DNA from: Micromonospora sp. C28SCA-DRY-2
Lineage (GTDB): Bacteria; Actinomycetota; Actinomycetes; Mycobacteriales; Micromonosporaceae
Assembly: GCF_030519475.1 (NCBI RefSeq)
Contig: NZ_JAUMKD010000010.1
Span: 186,001 to 250,000 of the forward strand
Length of the DNA stretch: 64,000 bases
Reading direction: 5' to 3'
Under the pieces are notes generated by a model, which had not been told where the DNA came from, made no database searches, and worked only from the letters and a program-made list of their open reading frames with translations. Below are positions 42,122 to 50,667 of this stretch, in pieces. Each line of letters begins with the position of its first letter. Position 1 is the stretch's first letter. The position numbers were made by a program, and so were the translations under genes.

Positions 42122-43450
42122 CTAGCAGGTGCGCAGGAACCGGTCGAGAACCCGCACGCCGAACTGTAGTCCGTCCACCGGGACCCGCTCGTCGATGCCG
42201 TGGAACAGCGCGGAGAAGTTCAGGTCGGCCGGCAGCCGCAGCGGCGCGAAGCCGAAGCAGCGGATGCCGAGCTGCGAGAACGCCTTCGCGTCGGTGCCGC
42301 CGGAGAGCATGTACGGCACCGGCCGGGCGCCCGGGTCCTCGGCGCGCAGCGCCGCCGACATCGCCTCGACCAGGTCGCCGTCGAAGGTGGTCTCCAGCGC
42401 CGGCTGGCGCTGGATGTACTCGATCGCGATGTCCGGGCCGATCAGCTCGCGCAGCTGCCGCTCCAGCAGCTCGGACTGGCCGGGCAGGCTGCGGCAGTCG
42501 ATGGTGGCGGTGGCCCGACCCGGGATGACGTTGTCCTTGTAGCCGGCGGCCAGCCGGGTCGGGTTGGCGGTGTTGCGGATGGTCGCGCCGATGATGTTGG
42601 CGATCGGGCCGAGCTTGGCGATGGCGGTCTCCGGGTCGTCCGGGTCGAGCTCGACGCCGAGCAGGTCGGAGACCTCCTCCAGGAACGCCCGCACGGTGTC
42701 GGTGACCACCACCGGGAAGCGGTGCCGGCCGATCCGGGCCACCGCCTCGGCGAGCGCGGTGACCGCGTTGTCGTCGTGCACCATCGAGCCGTGCCCGGGC
42801 CGGCCCTTGGCGTGCAGCCGCAGCCAGTCGATGCCCTTCTCGGCGGTCTCGATCAGGTAGAGCCGCTGGGCGTCGTTGACCGAGTACGAGAAGCCACCGA
42901 CCTCGCCGATCGCCTCGGTGCAGCCGTCGAAGAGGTCGCGGTGCCGCTGCACCAGGAAGTGCGCGCCGTAGTCGCTGCCCGCCTCCTCGTCTGCGGTGTA
43001 GGCGAGCACGATGTCGCGCGGCGGCCGGACGCCGGTGCGCTGCCAGTGCCGCACCACGGCCAGCACCATCGCGTCGAAGTCCTTCATGTCGATGGCGCCG
43101 CGGCCCCAGAGGTAGCCGTCGCGCAGCTCGCCGGAGAACGGGTGCACCGACCACTCGTCGGCGTCCGCGGGCACCACGTCGAGGTGGCCGTGCACGAGCA
43201 GCGCGCCGCGTCCCGGGTCGGTGCCGGGGATGCGGGCCACCAGGTTGGCCCGACCGGGCGCGGACTCGTGGATCACCGGCTCGACGCCCACCTCGGCCAG
43301 CTTCTCCGCCACGTACTCGGCGGCGCGGCGTTCACCCACGCTGGTGTCGTTGTCCCCGGTGTTGGTGGTGTCGATGCGCAGCAGGTCGCGGCAGAGGTCG
43401 ACGACCTCGGCGGTGGGGTCGGGTCGGGCGGAGGTGGCGTCGCTCGTCAT
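42122..43450 (-). CDS. M20-family metallopeptidase (dipeptidase/deacylase)
   Basis: 442 residues from ATG 43450. The dinuclear-zinc M20 motifs are complete: LLVHGHLDVVPAD (first His and catalytic Asp), WGRGAIDMKD (bridging Asp), YTADEEAGSDYGA (catalytic Glu and ligand Glu), a lid domain (AKGRPGHGSM...) and a late ligand His in SALFHGIDERVPVDGL. Length and motifs fit the M20/M25/M40 proteins that hydrolyse dipeptides or N-acyl amino acids. Substrate unknown; probably cytoplasmic because no signal peptide is present. It is followed on the same strand by the 41405-42061 gene. Confidence 0.94.
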   Translation of the reverse strand: MTSDATSARPDPTAEVVDLCRDLLRIDTTNTGDNDTSVGERRAAEYVAEKLAEVGVEPVIHESAPGRANLVARIPGTDPGRGALLVHGHLDVVPADADEWSVHPFSGELRDGYLWGRGAIDMKDFDAMVLAVVRHWQRTGVRPPRDIVLAYTADEEAGSDYGAHFLVQRHRDLFDGCTEAIGEVGGFSYSVNDAQRLYLIETAEKGIDWLRLHAKGRPGHGSMVHDDNAVTALAEAVARIGRHRFPVVVTDTVRAFLEEVSDLLGVELDPDDPETAIAKLGPIANIIGATIRNTANPTRLAAGYKDNVIPGRATATIDCRSLPGQSELLERQLRELIGPDIAIEYIQRQPALETTFDGDLVEAMSAALRAEDPGARPVPYMLSGGTDAKAFSQLGIRCFGFAPLRLPADLNFSALFHGIDERVPVDGLQFGVRVLDRFLRTC

Positions 43451-43552
43451 CGCATCTTCATACCAGCCGCCCACGGTTTCGGCGCAGACGCCGCCGGGTA
43501 CCGCCGGACGCGACCGCGCCCCCCACCGCGGTCCGCGATCGAGGAGGGCACC

Positions 43553-44146
43553 ATGACCGTCCCCCTGCCGCCGCTGCCGCCCGCGCCCGAGGAGGGCTAC
43601 CTGCCCGGCGGGCGCAGCATCGCCGACATCGTCGCCGGTGAGCACCGCCAGCTGCTGGAGCTGGTGGACCGGCTCACCGGCGCGCCGGAGCCGCCGGCGG
43701 ACGGGCTGGAGGTGCTGACCGCCGCGCTGTCCCGGCACCTCTCGGCCGAGGAGCAGTACCTGCTGCCCGCCGTACGGTCGGCCCGGCCGGACCTCGCGGC
43801 GCGGGTGGACGACGAGATCGAGGCGGACGCCGGGCTGCTCGGCGCGCTCAAGGAGGCGACCGGCCTGGCGGAGCTGGCCGAGCGGGTGCGCCGGCACGTG
43901 GCCGGGGTCGACGCGCTGGTCGCGGCGCTGCGCGAGGTGGCCGCCGCCGAGGAGCTGATCCGGCTCGGCAACCGGCTGGAGATCGCCGAGGAGGCCGCGC
44001 CGACCCGGCCGCACCCGGCCACCCCGGCGACCCCGCCGTGGAACCGGATCGTCGAGCCGGCGGTGGGGGTGGTGGACAAGGTGCGTGACGCGGTCTCCGG
44101 CCGGCCCACCTACCTGGCCGACCTGCCCGCGCCGCCGGAGAACTGA
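43553..44146 (+). CDS. Hemerythrin (HHE cation-binding)-like protein
   Basis: 197 residues from ATG 43553, with GAGGAGGG upstream. The four-helix HHE pattern is partly preserved: SIADIVAGEHRQLLELVDRL (first His), LSRHLSAEEQYLLPAV (HxxxE) and AERVRRHVAGVDALVAALREV. The C-terminal ~55 residues are Pro-rich and probably disordered. Family proteins bind a di-iron site and act in oxygen or metal sensing; the set of His/Glu ligands here looks reduced, so metal binding should be considered uncertain. Confidence 0.8.
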   Translation: MTVPLPPLPPAPEEGYLPGGRSIADIVAGEHRQLLELVDRLTGAPEPPADGLEVLTAALSRHLSAEEQYLLPAVRSARPDLAARVDDEIEADAGLLGALKEATGLAELAERVRRHVAGVDALVAALREVAAAEELIRLGNRLEIAEEAAPTRPHPATPATPPWNRIVEPAVGVVDKVRDAVSGRPTYLADLPAPPEN

Positions 44147-44248
44147 CCGGCCGGCCGCCGCGCCGACGGCCCTGGCCCGCAAATATCGGAAAGCGTTGAT
44201 CCGTACGGACCCTTCCCGCCGACTGCCGGTGGACCTACCGTCATATCC

Positions 44249-45256
44249 ATGAACCTGGAGCTGCGACACCTGAGGGTGGTCTGCGCGATCGCGGAGACGG
44301 GGAGCGTGACCAAGGCGGCCTCGACGCTCGGCCTGGCCCAGCCGGCGCTCACCGCCCAGCTCCAGCGCATCGAGCGGACCCTGGGCGGGCCGCTGTTCGA
44401 GCGGGACCGCCGCGGCGCCCGCCCCACCGCCCTCGGTGAGCTGGTGCTCGCCCGGGCCCGGGTGCTGCTGCCGGCGATGAAGGGCCTGCAGGACGAGGCG
44501 GCCCGGCTGGCCGGCGCCGGCGACGCGCCCCGGCGGTACCGGTTCGGCGGGATGAACAGCCCGATCCTCGGCCGGCTGGTGCACCGGCTCGCCGCCGAGC
44601 AGCCGCAGGCCCAGATCAGCACCTACGCGTCCTGGTCGGCGGACGAGCTGGCGCAGTCGGTGGCCGGCGGGCGGCTGGACTACGCGCTGATCGGGGTGTG
44701 CGGCGACTCCGCGCCGTCGGCCGAGTTCGGGCTCTGCTGGCGGGAGGTGGCGGTCGACCCGGTGATGGTGCTGCTGCCGGAGACCCACCCGCTGGCCGAC
44801 CGGGACGAGGTGCGCCTGGTGGACCTGCGCCACGAGCAGTGGGTGGCCGCGCCGGGCGAGGGCTGCTTCGGCGACTGCTTCGCCGCCGCCTGCGCGCGCG
44901 CCGGCTTCACCCCGCGCAAGGTGTACGAGGCGGACGTGCGCGGCTGCGTGGACCTGGTGGACGCCGGCGAGGCGGTGGCGCTGTGCCAGGCCACCTTCCG
45001 CCCGGTGGCCGGCCTGGTGACCCGGCGGCTGGCCGGGACCCCGCTGCGCTGGCGGCTGCTGCTGGGCTTCCACCCGGACTCCCCCGCCGCGCTCGGCGCC
45101 GACCTGGTGCTGGAGACGGCGCTGGCCGCGTACACCGACGCGCTGGCGCCGCACCCGGCCTACCTGGCCTGGCTGATGCGCAACCCGGAGTTCGGGGTGC
45201 GCGGCGCCGGGGCGGCCGGGTCGGTCGCCGGGGCGCGCGGGGTGCGAACCGCCTGA
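44249..45256 (+). CDS. LysR-family transcriptional regulator
   Basis: 335 residues from ATG 44249; TACCGT (44236-44241) is 7 nt upstream and no ribosome site is seen, a leaderless layout. The HTH is classic LysR (MNLELRHLRVVCAIAETGSVTKAASTLGLAQPALTAQLQRIERTLGGPLFERDRRGARPTALGELVLARARVLL), followed by a periplasmic-binding-protein-like effector domain. LysR regulators usually control a divergent gene, but the upstream neighbour (hemerythrin-like) points the same way, so the target is not evident. Confidence 0.94.
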   Translation: MNLELRHLRVVCAIAETGSVTKAASTLGLAQPALTAQLQRIERTLGGPLFERDRRGARPTALGELVLARARVLLPAMKGLQDEAARLAGAGDAPRRYRFGGMNSPILGRLVHRLAAEQPQAQISTYASWSADELAQSVAGGRLDYALIGVCGDSAPSAEFGLCWREVAVDPVMVLLPETHPLADRDEVRLVDLRHEQWVAAPGEGCFGDCFAAACARAGFTPRKVYEADVRGCVDLVDAGEAVALCQATFRPVAGLVTRRLAGTPLRWRLLLGFHPDSPAALGADLVLETALAAYTDALAPHPAYLAWLMRNPEFGVRGAGAAGSVAGARGVRTA

Positions 45257-45275
45257 CGGCGGGTATCTGCCCGGC

Positions 45276-45518
45276 ATGACCGACCTCGACCCCGCCGCCG
45301 ACCGGGAGACGCTGCTCCGGGCCGCCGCCGCACACACCGCCGCCGCCCAGGACGTGGAGGCCTTCCTGCGCCGCCTGCCGGAGGTGCCCGACGCGTCGGC
45401 CATCAACGAGTACGCCAACCTGCTCACCCGCGAGCAGCGCCAGCGCGCCGACCGCGAGGCCGCCGCCGACGCCGTCGGCCTCACCATCGGCAGCCTCGAA
45501 TCCGACCAGGGCACCTGA
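45276..45518 (+). CDS. Small helical protein, unknown function
   Basis: 80 residues starting 17 bp after the LysR stop. The protein is Ala/Glu/Arg-rich and helical throughout (DRETLLRAAAAHTAAAQDVEAFLRRLPEVPDASAINEYANLLTREQRQRADREAAADAVGL). No domain is recognised; it may be cotranscribed with the LysR gene. Confidence 0.65.
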   Translation: MTDLDPAADRETLLRAAAAHTAAAQDVEAFLRRLPEVPDASAINEYANLLTREQRQRADREAAADAVGLTIGSLESDQGT

Positions 45519-45551
45519 CCAGCTCCCCCGCGGATTCCGGCCAGACCCGTC

Positions 45552-45606
45552 GATCATGAAGTTGTCGTCACGACACGCCGTGGCGGGTGACGACAACTTC
45601 ATGATC
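45552..45606. repeat. Long palindromic repeat family 1, copy A
   Basis: GATCATGAAGTTGTCGTCA (45552-45570) is the exact reverse complement of 45588-45606, a 19-bp perfect stem around a 17-nt loop CGACACGCCGTGGCGGG. The loop appears reverse-complemented in copy B at 61781-61837. It lies between the convergent 45276-45518 and 45630-45980 genes, so it may also stop transcription from both sides. Confidence 0.93.
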
Positions 45607-45629
45607 AGCTTTGCTGGGTCGGTGCCGGG

Positions 45630-45980
45630 TCAGCGTTCGACGAGGACGTCGTGGCCCAGGTCGAGCAGGGCGTGGCGCCACTCGTCGTCGGCGTTGCCGC
45701 GCGGCGGCTTCGCCTCCAGCAGGTTCTGGATCTCGTCGATCGCGTCCTGCATCACCTTGATGTCCTCCGGCGTCAGGTCGACCTTGCGTTTGGTCAGCAC
45801 CTTGAGGATCTGCCGGCCCGGCTCGGGCAGGTCGAGATCCGGGTCCGGCCCGAACGACTCCTCACCGGAGCCGCGGGTGAGCAGCCACTGCCGCAGCTTC
45901 TCGGACGGGACGTTCACCTGGGCGTGGAAGTCGTCCCAGAGCACCTCCACCTCGGGATCGAGCCGCTGCTCTCGTACCAT
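45630..45980 (-). CDS. DUF3140 family protein
   Basis: 116 residues from ATG 45980. The sequence VEVLWDDFHAQVNVPSEKLRQWLLTRGSGEESF and later ILKVLTKRKVDLTPEDIKVMQDAIDEIQNLL match the DUF3140 pattern, a small helical protein of unknown function widespread in actinobacteria. Its ATG overlaps the stop of the upstream 63-residue gene by one base (TGATG), so it is translationally coupled to the Clp operon. Confidence 0.88.
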   Translation of the reverse strand: MVREQRLDPEVEVLWDDFHAQVNVPSEKLRQWLLTRGSGEESFGPDPDLDLPEPGRQILKVLTKRKVDLTPEDIKVMQDAIDEIQNLLEAKPPRGNADDEWRHALLDLGHDVLVER

Positions 45981-46171
45981 CAGCCCTCCTCTGCCGGCGG
46001 TGGCCCGGACGCACCCGGGTCCCCCTCCTCGTCGTCGGTCCGCCGACCCAGGCCCTCCGGCGGCACCCGCACCCGGGCCGGGTTGGCCGTCGGCGGGGCC
46101 ACGATCGGATCCGTGCGGTCGCTGGCGTCCCGGCTCTCCTCGGGTTCGGTCATCTCCGCCCTCCGGCTCAT
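45980..46171 (-). CDS. Small disordered protein in the Clp operon
   Basis: 63 residues from ATG 46171, overlapping the Clp stop by 4 bp; an internal ATG (residue 7) is possible. The composition is Pro/Glu/Asp/Arg-rich without hydrophobic core (MTEPEESRDASDRTDPIVAPPTANPARVRVPPEGLGRRTDDEEGDPGASGPPPAEEG), so it is likely disordered. No family is recognised; tight overlaps on both sides argue that it is translated. Confidence 0.65.
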   Translation of the reverse strand: MSRRAEMTEPEESRDASDRTDPIVAPPTANPARVRVPPEGLGRRTDDEEGDPGASGPPPAEEG

Positions 46172-48720
46172 CGCGGATGCGAGGTCGTGGCCGCGGTGTA
46201 GCCGCGCTCGCCGGCGCTGACGTCGAAGGTGAGCCGGCCGTCGCGGGCGTCCACGACGACCTTCTGGCCGGGCGAGACCGCCGACTCCAGCAGCATCCGG
46301 GACAGCTGGTTGTCCACCTCCCGCTGGATCACCCGGCGTAGCGGGCGGGCGCCGAACTCCGGCTGGTAGCCGTGCTCGGCGAGCCAGTCGACGCCGGCGG
46401 TGGTGAAGTCCACCTGGATGTCCTGGGCGTGCAGCCGGCGCCGGGTCTCCTCCAGCATCAGCCCGGTGATCTGGCGCAGCTGCTCCGCCTCCAGCCGGCG
46501 GAAGATGATCACCTCGTCGATCCGGTTGAGGAACTCCGGCCGGAAGTTCTCCTGGAGCCGGCGCATCAGCCGTTCGCGCAGCTCGTCGCGCTCCTGCTCG
46601 CCACCCTCCGCGCCGGCGCCGAAGCCGACCGCGCGCTGGGTGCCGGTGATCAGCTCGGAGCCGAGGTTGCTCGTCATGATCAGGACGGTGTTCTTGAAGT
46701 TGACCGTCCGGCCCTGGCTGTCGGTGAGCCGCCCGTCGTCGAGCACCTGGAGCAGGATGTTGAACACGTCCGGGTGGGCCTTCTCGATCTCGTCCAGCAG
46801 CACGACCGCGTACGGGCGGCGGCGCACCGCCTCGGTGAGCTGCCCGGCCTCCTCGTAGCCGACGTAGCCGGGCGGGGCGCCGACCAGCCGGCTGACCGTG
46901 TGCCGCTCCTGGAACTCGCTCATGTCCACCCGGACCATTCGGTCGGCCTCGCCGAAGAGCGCCTCGGCCAGGGCCCGGGCCAGCTCGGTCTTGCCGACGC
47001 CGGTGGGGCCCAGGAAGAGAAAGCTGCCCATCGGCCGGTCCGGGTCGGCCAGCCCGGTCCGGGACCGGCGCACCGCCTCGGCGACCGCGTTGACCGCGTC
47101 GTCCTGGCCGACCACCTTCTCGTGCAGGTGGCCCTCCAGGCGCAGCAGCCGGTCGCGTTCCTCCTCGGTGAGCTGGGCGACCGGGATGCCGGTGGCCCGG
47201 GAGACCACCTCGGCGATCTCCTCCGGCCCGACCGCCGGCACCTGGGACGGCTCCTCGTCGCCCTTGGCCCGCCGGATGTGCCCCTCCAGCTCGGAGATCC
47301 GGTCCCGCAGCGCCGACGCCCGCTCGTACTGCTCGTCGGCGACCGCCTGCTCCTTGTCCCGGCGCACCTCGTCGAGCTGCTGCTCCAGCTCCCGCACGTC
47401 CTCGGCCGGGGTGCGGGTACGCAGCCGGATCCGGGCGCCGGCCTGGTCGATCAGGTCGATCGCCTTGTCCGGCAGGTAGCGGTCGGTGACGTACCGGTCG
47501 GAGAGCTCGGCGGCGGCCACCAGCGCCTCGTCGGTGAACCGGACCTGGTGGTGCGCCTCGTAGCGGTCGCGCAGGCCGCGCAGGATGGCCACGGTGTCCT
47601 CGACGCTCGGCTCGGGCACGAACACCGGCTGGAACCGGCGGGCCAGCGCGGCGTCCTTCTCGATGCTCTTGCGGTACTCGTCCAGCGTGGTCGCGCCGAT
47701 CACCCGCAGCTCGCCGCGGGCCAGCGCCGGCTTGAGCATGTTGGAGGCGTCCATCCCGCCCTCGCTGCCCGCGCCGCCCGCGCCGACCAGGGTGTGGATC
47801 TCGTCCAGGAAGACGATCAGCTCCTCGCGGTGCGCGCGGATCTCCTCGATCACCTTCTTCAGCCGTTCCTCGAAGTCGCCCCGGTAGCGGGTGCCGGCGA
47901 CCAGGCCGGCCAGGTCGAGCTGGACCACCCGCTTGCCGAGCAGGGTCTGCGGCACGTCGCCGTCGCAGATCCGCTCCGCGAGGCCCTCGACGATCGCGGT
48001 CTTGCCGACGCCGGCCTCACCGATCAGCACCGGGTTGTTCTTCGTCCGTCGGGAGAGGATCTCCACCGCCTGCTCGATCTCGTCGGCCCGGCCGATCACC
48101 GGGTCGATCTGGTCGTTGCGGGCCAGGTCGGTGAGATCCTGGCCGTACTGGTCGAGGGTCGGGGTGCCGCGGTCCGGCTTCGGGCCGGCCATCGGACCGC
48201 GCTCGGCGTTGGCCGCCTGCAACGACTCGGGCTGGATCCGGCCGGCGGCCAGCATCCGCCCGGCCGGCGACTCCGGGTTCAGCGGCAGCGCCATCAGGAT
48301 GTGTTCGGGACCGATGTAGTTGGCGCCCATCGCCCGGGACAGCTGGTGGGCGTCGAGCAACGCCCGCTTGGCCGCCGGGGTCAGCGAGAGGTTCGGCGGC
48401 ACCTCCCCGCCCGGCGCGCCGTCGCCCCGCCCGCCGAGGGCGTTGAGCAGGGTGTCCGGGTCGGCGCCGGCCCGGCGGACCAGGTCGCGCAGCGGCTCGC
48501 GCTGCAACGCCGCCCAGAGCAGGTGGTCGGTGTCCAGGTCGGTGCTGTGCCGCTGGGCGGCCCGCCGTGCGGCGTCGGCGAGCATCTCCCGGGCGTCGGC
48601 GGTCATCAGCCGGGTGATGTCGACCCGGTGCGCGGGCCGGCGCCCACCCTCGCCCCGGCCGAAGTACCGGGCCAGGAATTCGTCCCACGGGTCGGAGCCG
48701 AAGTCACCGGGTCCCATCAT
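46168..48720 (-). CDS. ClpC/ClpB-like AAA+ unfoldase (Clp ATP-binding subunit)
   Basis: 850 residues from ATG 48720. Order: a short leader with WDEFLARYFG, a Clp N-domain with two repeats (~38-165), first AAA+ module with Walker A GEAGVGKT (234-241) and sensor DEIHTLVG, a short middle region with a UVR-like segment at ~462-482 (ClpC type, not the long ClpB coiled coil), second AAA+ module with Walker A GPTGVGKT (571-578), and the C-terminal D2-small domain. A VGFGAG segment after GTQRA sits where the ClpP-binding loop lies in ClpC. It probably threads substrates to ClpP or remodels aggregates. It heads a three-gene operon with the 63-residue protein and DUF3140. Confidence 0.95.
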   Translation of the reverse strand: MMGPGDFGSDPWDEFLARYFGRGEGGRRPAHRVDITRLMTADAREMLADAARRAAQRHSTDLDTDHLLWAALQREPLRDLVRRAGADPDTLLNALGGRGDGAPGGEVPPNLSLTPAAKRALLDAHQLSRAMGANYIGPEHILMALPLNPESPAGRMLAAGRIQPESLQAANAERGPMAGPKPDRGTPTLDQYGQDLTDLARNDQIDPVIGRADEIEQAVEILSRRTKNNPVLIGEAGVGKTAIVEGLAERICDGDVPQTLLGKRVVQLDLAGLVAGTRYRGDFEERLKKVIEEIRAHREELIVFLDEIHTLVGAGGAGSEGGMDASNMLKPALARGELRVIGATTLDEYRKSIEKDAALARRFQPVFVPEPSVEDTVAILRGLRDRYEAHHQVRFTDEALVAAAELSDRYVTDRYLPDKAIDLIDQAGARIRLRTRTPAEDVRELEQQLDEVRRDKEQAVADEQYERASALRDRISELEGHIRRAKGDEEPSQVPAVGPEEIAEVVSRATGIPVAQLTEEERDRLLRLEGHLHEKVVGQDDAVNAVAEAVRRSRTGLADPDRPMGSFLFLGPTGVGKTELARALAEALFGEADRMVRVDMSEFQERHTVSRLVGAPPGYVGYEEAGQLTEAVRRRPYAVVLLDEIEKAHPDVFNILLQVLDDGRLTDSQGRTVNFKNTVLIMTSNLGSELITGTQRAVGFGAGAEGGEQERDELRERLMRRLQENFRPEFLNRIDEVIIFRRLEAEQLRQITGLMLEETRRRLHAQDIQVDFTTAGVDWLAEHGYQPEFGARPLRRVIQREVDNQLSRMLLESAVSPGQKVVVDARDGRLTFDVSAGERGYTAATTSHPR

Positions 48721-48870
48721 GTCTGTCCTCCGCAGTCGGGCGCGCGGCACGGTCGCCAGGGGCTACCCGGCGGCCGGCCCGACAAACGCCGCACCGGTGC
48801 CACCGCCGGGCAGGTGCCCGCCCGGCGGTGCGCCGCCCGGCTGCCCCGCGCCGGGTGGCAGGCTGGCGGC

Positions 48871-49248
48871 ATGGAGTCGATGCCGCTGCTGATCGTGGAC
48901 GCCGCGAACGTGGTGGGCTCGCGCCCGGACGGATGGTGGCGGGACCGGGCCGGCGCCACCGCCCGGCTGCGCGACGCGCTGGCCCCGCTGGGCGCGGCCG
49001 GGCTGCCCGGCCGGCTGCCACCCCCGGTGGAGGTGGTGCTGGTCGTGGAGGGCGCGGCGCGGGATGTGCCGTCCGTGGCCGGGGTGCGGGTGGTCGCCGC
49101 CGACCGCTCCGGCGACGACGCGATCGTCGAGGAGGTCGCGGCCGCCCCGCAGCGCCGCCGGCTGGTCGTCACCGCCGACCGTGAGCTGCGCGAACGCGTC
49201 GCCGTGCTGGGCGCCGAGGTGTACGGGCCACGGTGGCTGCGGGACTGA
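48871..49248 (+). CDS. Small NYN/PIN-like domain protein
   Basis: 125 residues from ATG 48871 (a second ATG at 48880 is also possible). The sequence LLIVDAANVVGSRPDGWWRDRAGA, VEVVLVVEGAARD, VAADRSGDDAIVEEVAAA and RRLVVTADRELRERVAVLGAEVYGP shows the alternating strands and conserved Asp residues of the NYN/YacP branch of PIN-fold ribonucleases (D near residues 10, 76-80, 99). It may be an RNase or a NTP-binding relative. It is divergent from the Clp gene. Confidence 0.75.
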   Translation: MESMPLLIVDAANVVGSRPDGWWRDRAGATARLRDALAPLGAAGLPGRLPPPVEVVLVVEGAARDVPSVAGVRVVAADRSGDDAIVEEVAAAPQRRRLVVTADRELRERVAVLGAEVYGPRWLRD

Positions 49249-49399
49249 CCGACCGACCGCCGGCGGTCCCACCAATCGGACTTGCGGCGCTCTGGGTCGA
49301 CAACCGGTCAACGGGGCAGGAACACTGACAGGGCGGTTGTTCTCTCACCCACCGGGATAGGCTCTAATGGAGGCCTCCCCGCCCCCAGGAGGTTCCACC

Positions 49400-49660
49400 G
49401 TGGCGAGCGTCGCCGAGCTCAAGGCAGCCATCGATGTCGCCCTGCAACAGATCGGCGACGGCCAGAGCGCCGTCCAGGCCGCCGGCGAGAAACTGGCCGA
49501 GGCGCAGCAGACACTGGCCGGGGCGCTGGAGGGCAGCGGGCACGAGACAGTCGAGGCGGCCCAAGCCTCGCTCACCCAGGCCAGCCAGGAGCTGGAGGAG
49601 TGCCTGGCGGCCACCCTGGTCGCGGTCGAGCAGGCGCAGCTCTACGTCGCGGCCCTCTGA
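49400..49660 (+). CDS. Small coiled-coil protein, first gene of the FtsK-like island
   Basis: 86 residues from GTG 49400, chosen for AGGAGG at 49387-49392; the track-wide open frame to 49367 is unlikely. The protein is almost wholly helical (VAELKAAIDVALQQIGDGQSAVQAAGEKLAEAQQTLAGALEGSGHETVEAAQASLTQASQELEECLAATLVAVEQAQLYV), with heptad-like Leu/Ala spacing and no other feature. It resembles in size and shape WXG100-like partners of secretion ATPases, but lacks the WXG turn. It is 11 bp before the next gene. Confidence 0.8.
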   Translation: MASVAELKAAIDVALQQIGDGQSAVQAAGEKLAEAQQTLAGALEGSGHETVEAAQASLTQASQELEECLAATLVAVEQAQLYVAAL

Positions 49661-49671
49661 GGGCGCCGGGT

Positions 49672-50667
49672 ATGTCCATCGTGGAGGACGTCGGCGCGCA
49701 GGTCCGGGCCGCCGCCGAGGAGCTGCCGGTCGGCCTGCTCGGTCAGGCGCTGGAGAAGTTCGGCCTGGCCGCCGAGCGGTTGCGCTGGGTACGGCAGGAG
49801 TCGGCCAACCCGATGGGGGTGCCGGAGCTGTCCGCGGCCACCGAGCACGCCGAGACCGCCAACTACGCGCTGCGCGTCGCGCAGGAACAGCTCACCGCGT
49901 ACCTGGCCGCGATCGGGCTGGCCGCCGACGGCGCGCCGCCGCCGCGCGAGGAGCCGGGCCGGCGGCCGCGGCACGACGCGCCCCGGGAGGCCGCGCCGGT
50001 GGCGCCCGCGCCCGAACCGTCCGGCGAGGTGACCATGCGCCGCTGGTGGGCGGTGCGGGTAACGGAGCTGACCGGGGGCCGGGAGGGCCCGCCGGACGGG
50101 CCGGACGAGCGGGTCGCCGACTCCCGGGAGCTGCTGCGCCGGGTGGTGCGCGGGGTCCGCGCCGGCGACCGCGACCGGCTGCACGCCGAGCTGCGCCGGG
50201 CACACGCCGACGTCGGTCTCGGGCTGGCGGCGGTGGCCCCGCCACTGCTGCGCGACCTCGCCGGCGAGCTGCTCGGCCACCCGCCCCGGGCGGACGACCT
50301 GGGCCGGCTGCGCCGGGAGGTGGACGGGCGGGTCCGGGACCTGCTGCCCGGGCTGCCCGCGCCGGTGCTGGACACCCTGCTGACCCGGGTCTGCCGGATG
50401 CCCCCACCCCGACGCGGCGAGCAGGACCAGCCGCACGCCGCCGACCCGGCGGTCACCGCCGGGGTGCTGACCGGGGTGCTGCTGGCCCGGCTCGGCCGGG
50501 ACCTGCCCGCCGAGGCCGGCCGCGAGCCGGCCGGCGCCGCGCCCCGGCCGGGCGGCCCGGGCACACCCGGGCCGGGTGGGTCGCACCGCGACGGTTCGGG
50601 CGGGCCCGGCCGGGGCGGCCCGGACGCGGCGGCCGGCGGGGACCGGCGCCGGGGCACCGATGGCTGA
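49672..50667 (+). CDS. Helical hypothetical protein, second gene of the FtsK-like island
   Basis: 331 residues from ATG 49672. A helical N-terminus (SIVEDVGAQVRAAAEELPVGLLGQALEKFGLAAERLRWVRQESANPMGVPELSAATEHAETANYALRVAQEQLTAYLAAIGL) is followed by a Pro/Arg-rich linker, then ~180 residues of helical Arg/Leu-rich sequence, and an extremely Gly/Pro/Arg-rich tail. No family is recognised. Its end overlaps the FtsK-like gene start by 8 bp, indicating coupled translation. Confidence 0.75.
   Translation: MSIVEDVGAQVRAAAEELPVGLLGQALEKFGLAAERLRWVRQESANPMGVPELSAATEHAETANYALRVAQEQLTAYLAAIGLAADGAPPPREEPGRRPRHDAPREAAPVAPAPEPSGEVTMRRWWAVRVTELTGGREGPPDGPDERVADSRELLRRVVRGVRAGDRDRLHAELRRAHADVGLGLAAVAPPLLRDLAGELLGHPPRADDLGRLRREVDGRVRDLLPGLPAPVLDTLLTRVCRMPPPRRGEQDQPHAADPAVTAGVLTGVLLARLGRDLPAEAGREPAGAAPRPGGPGTPGPGGSHRDGSGGPGRGGPDAAAGGDRRRGTDG

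Noticed and set aside
46372..48870. Long plus-strand frame opposite the Clp ATPase gene
   Set aside because: Antisense shadow of a conserved gene; only its last part (from 48871) is a real gene, the NYN/PIN-like protein.
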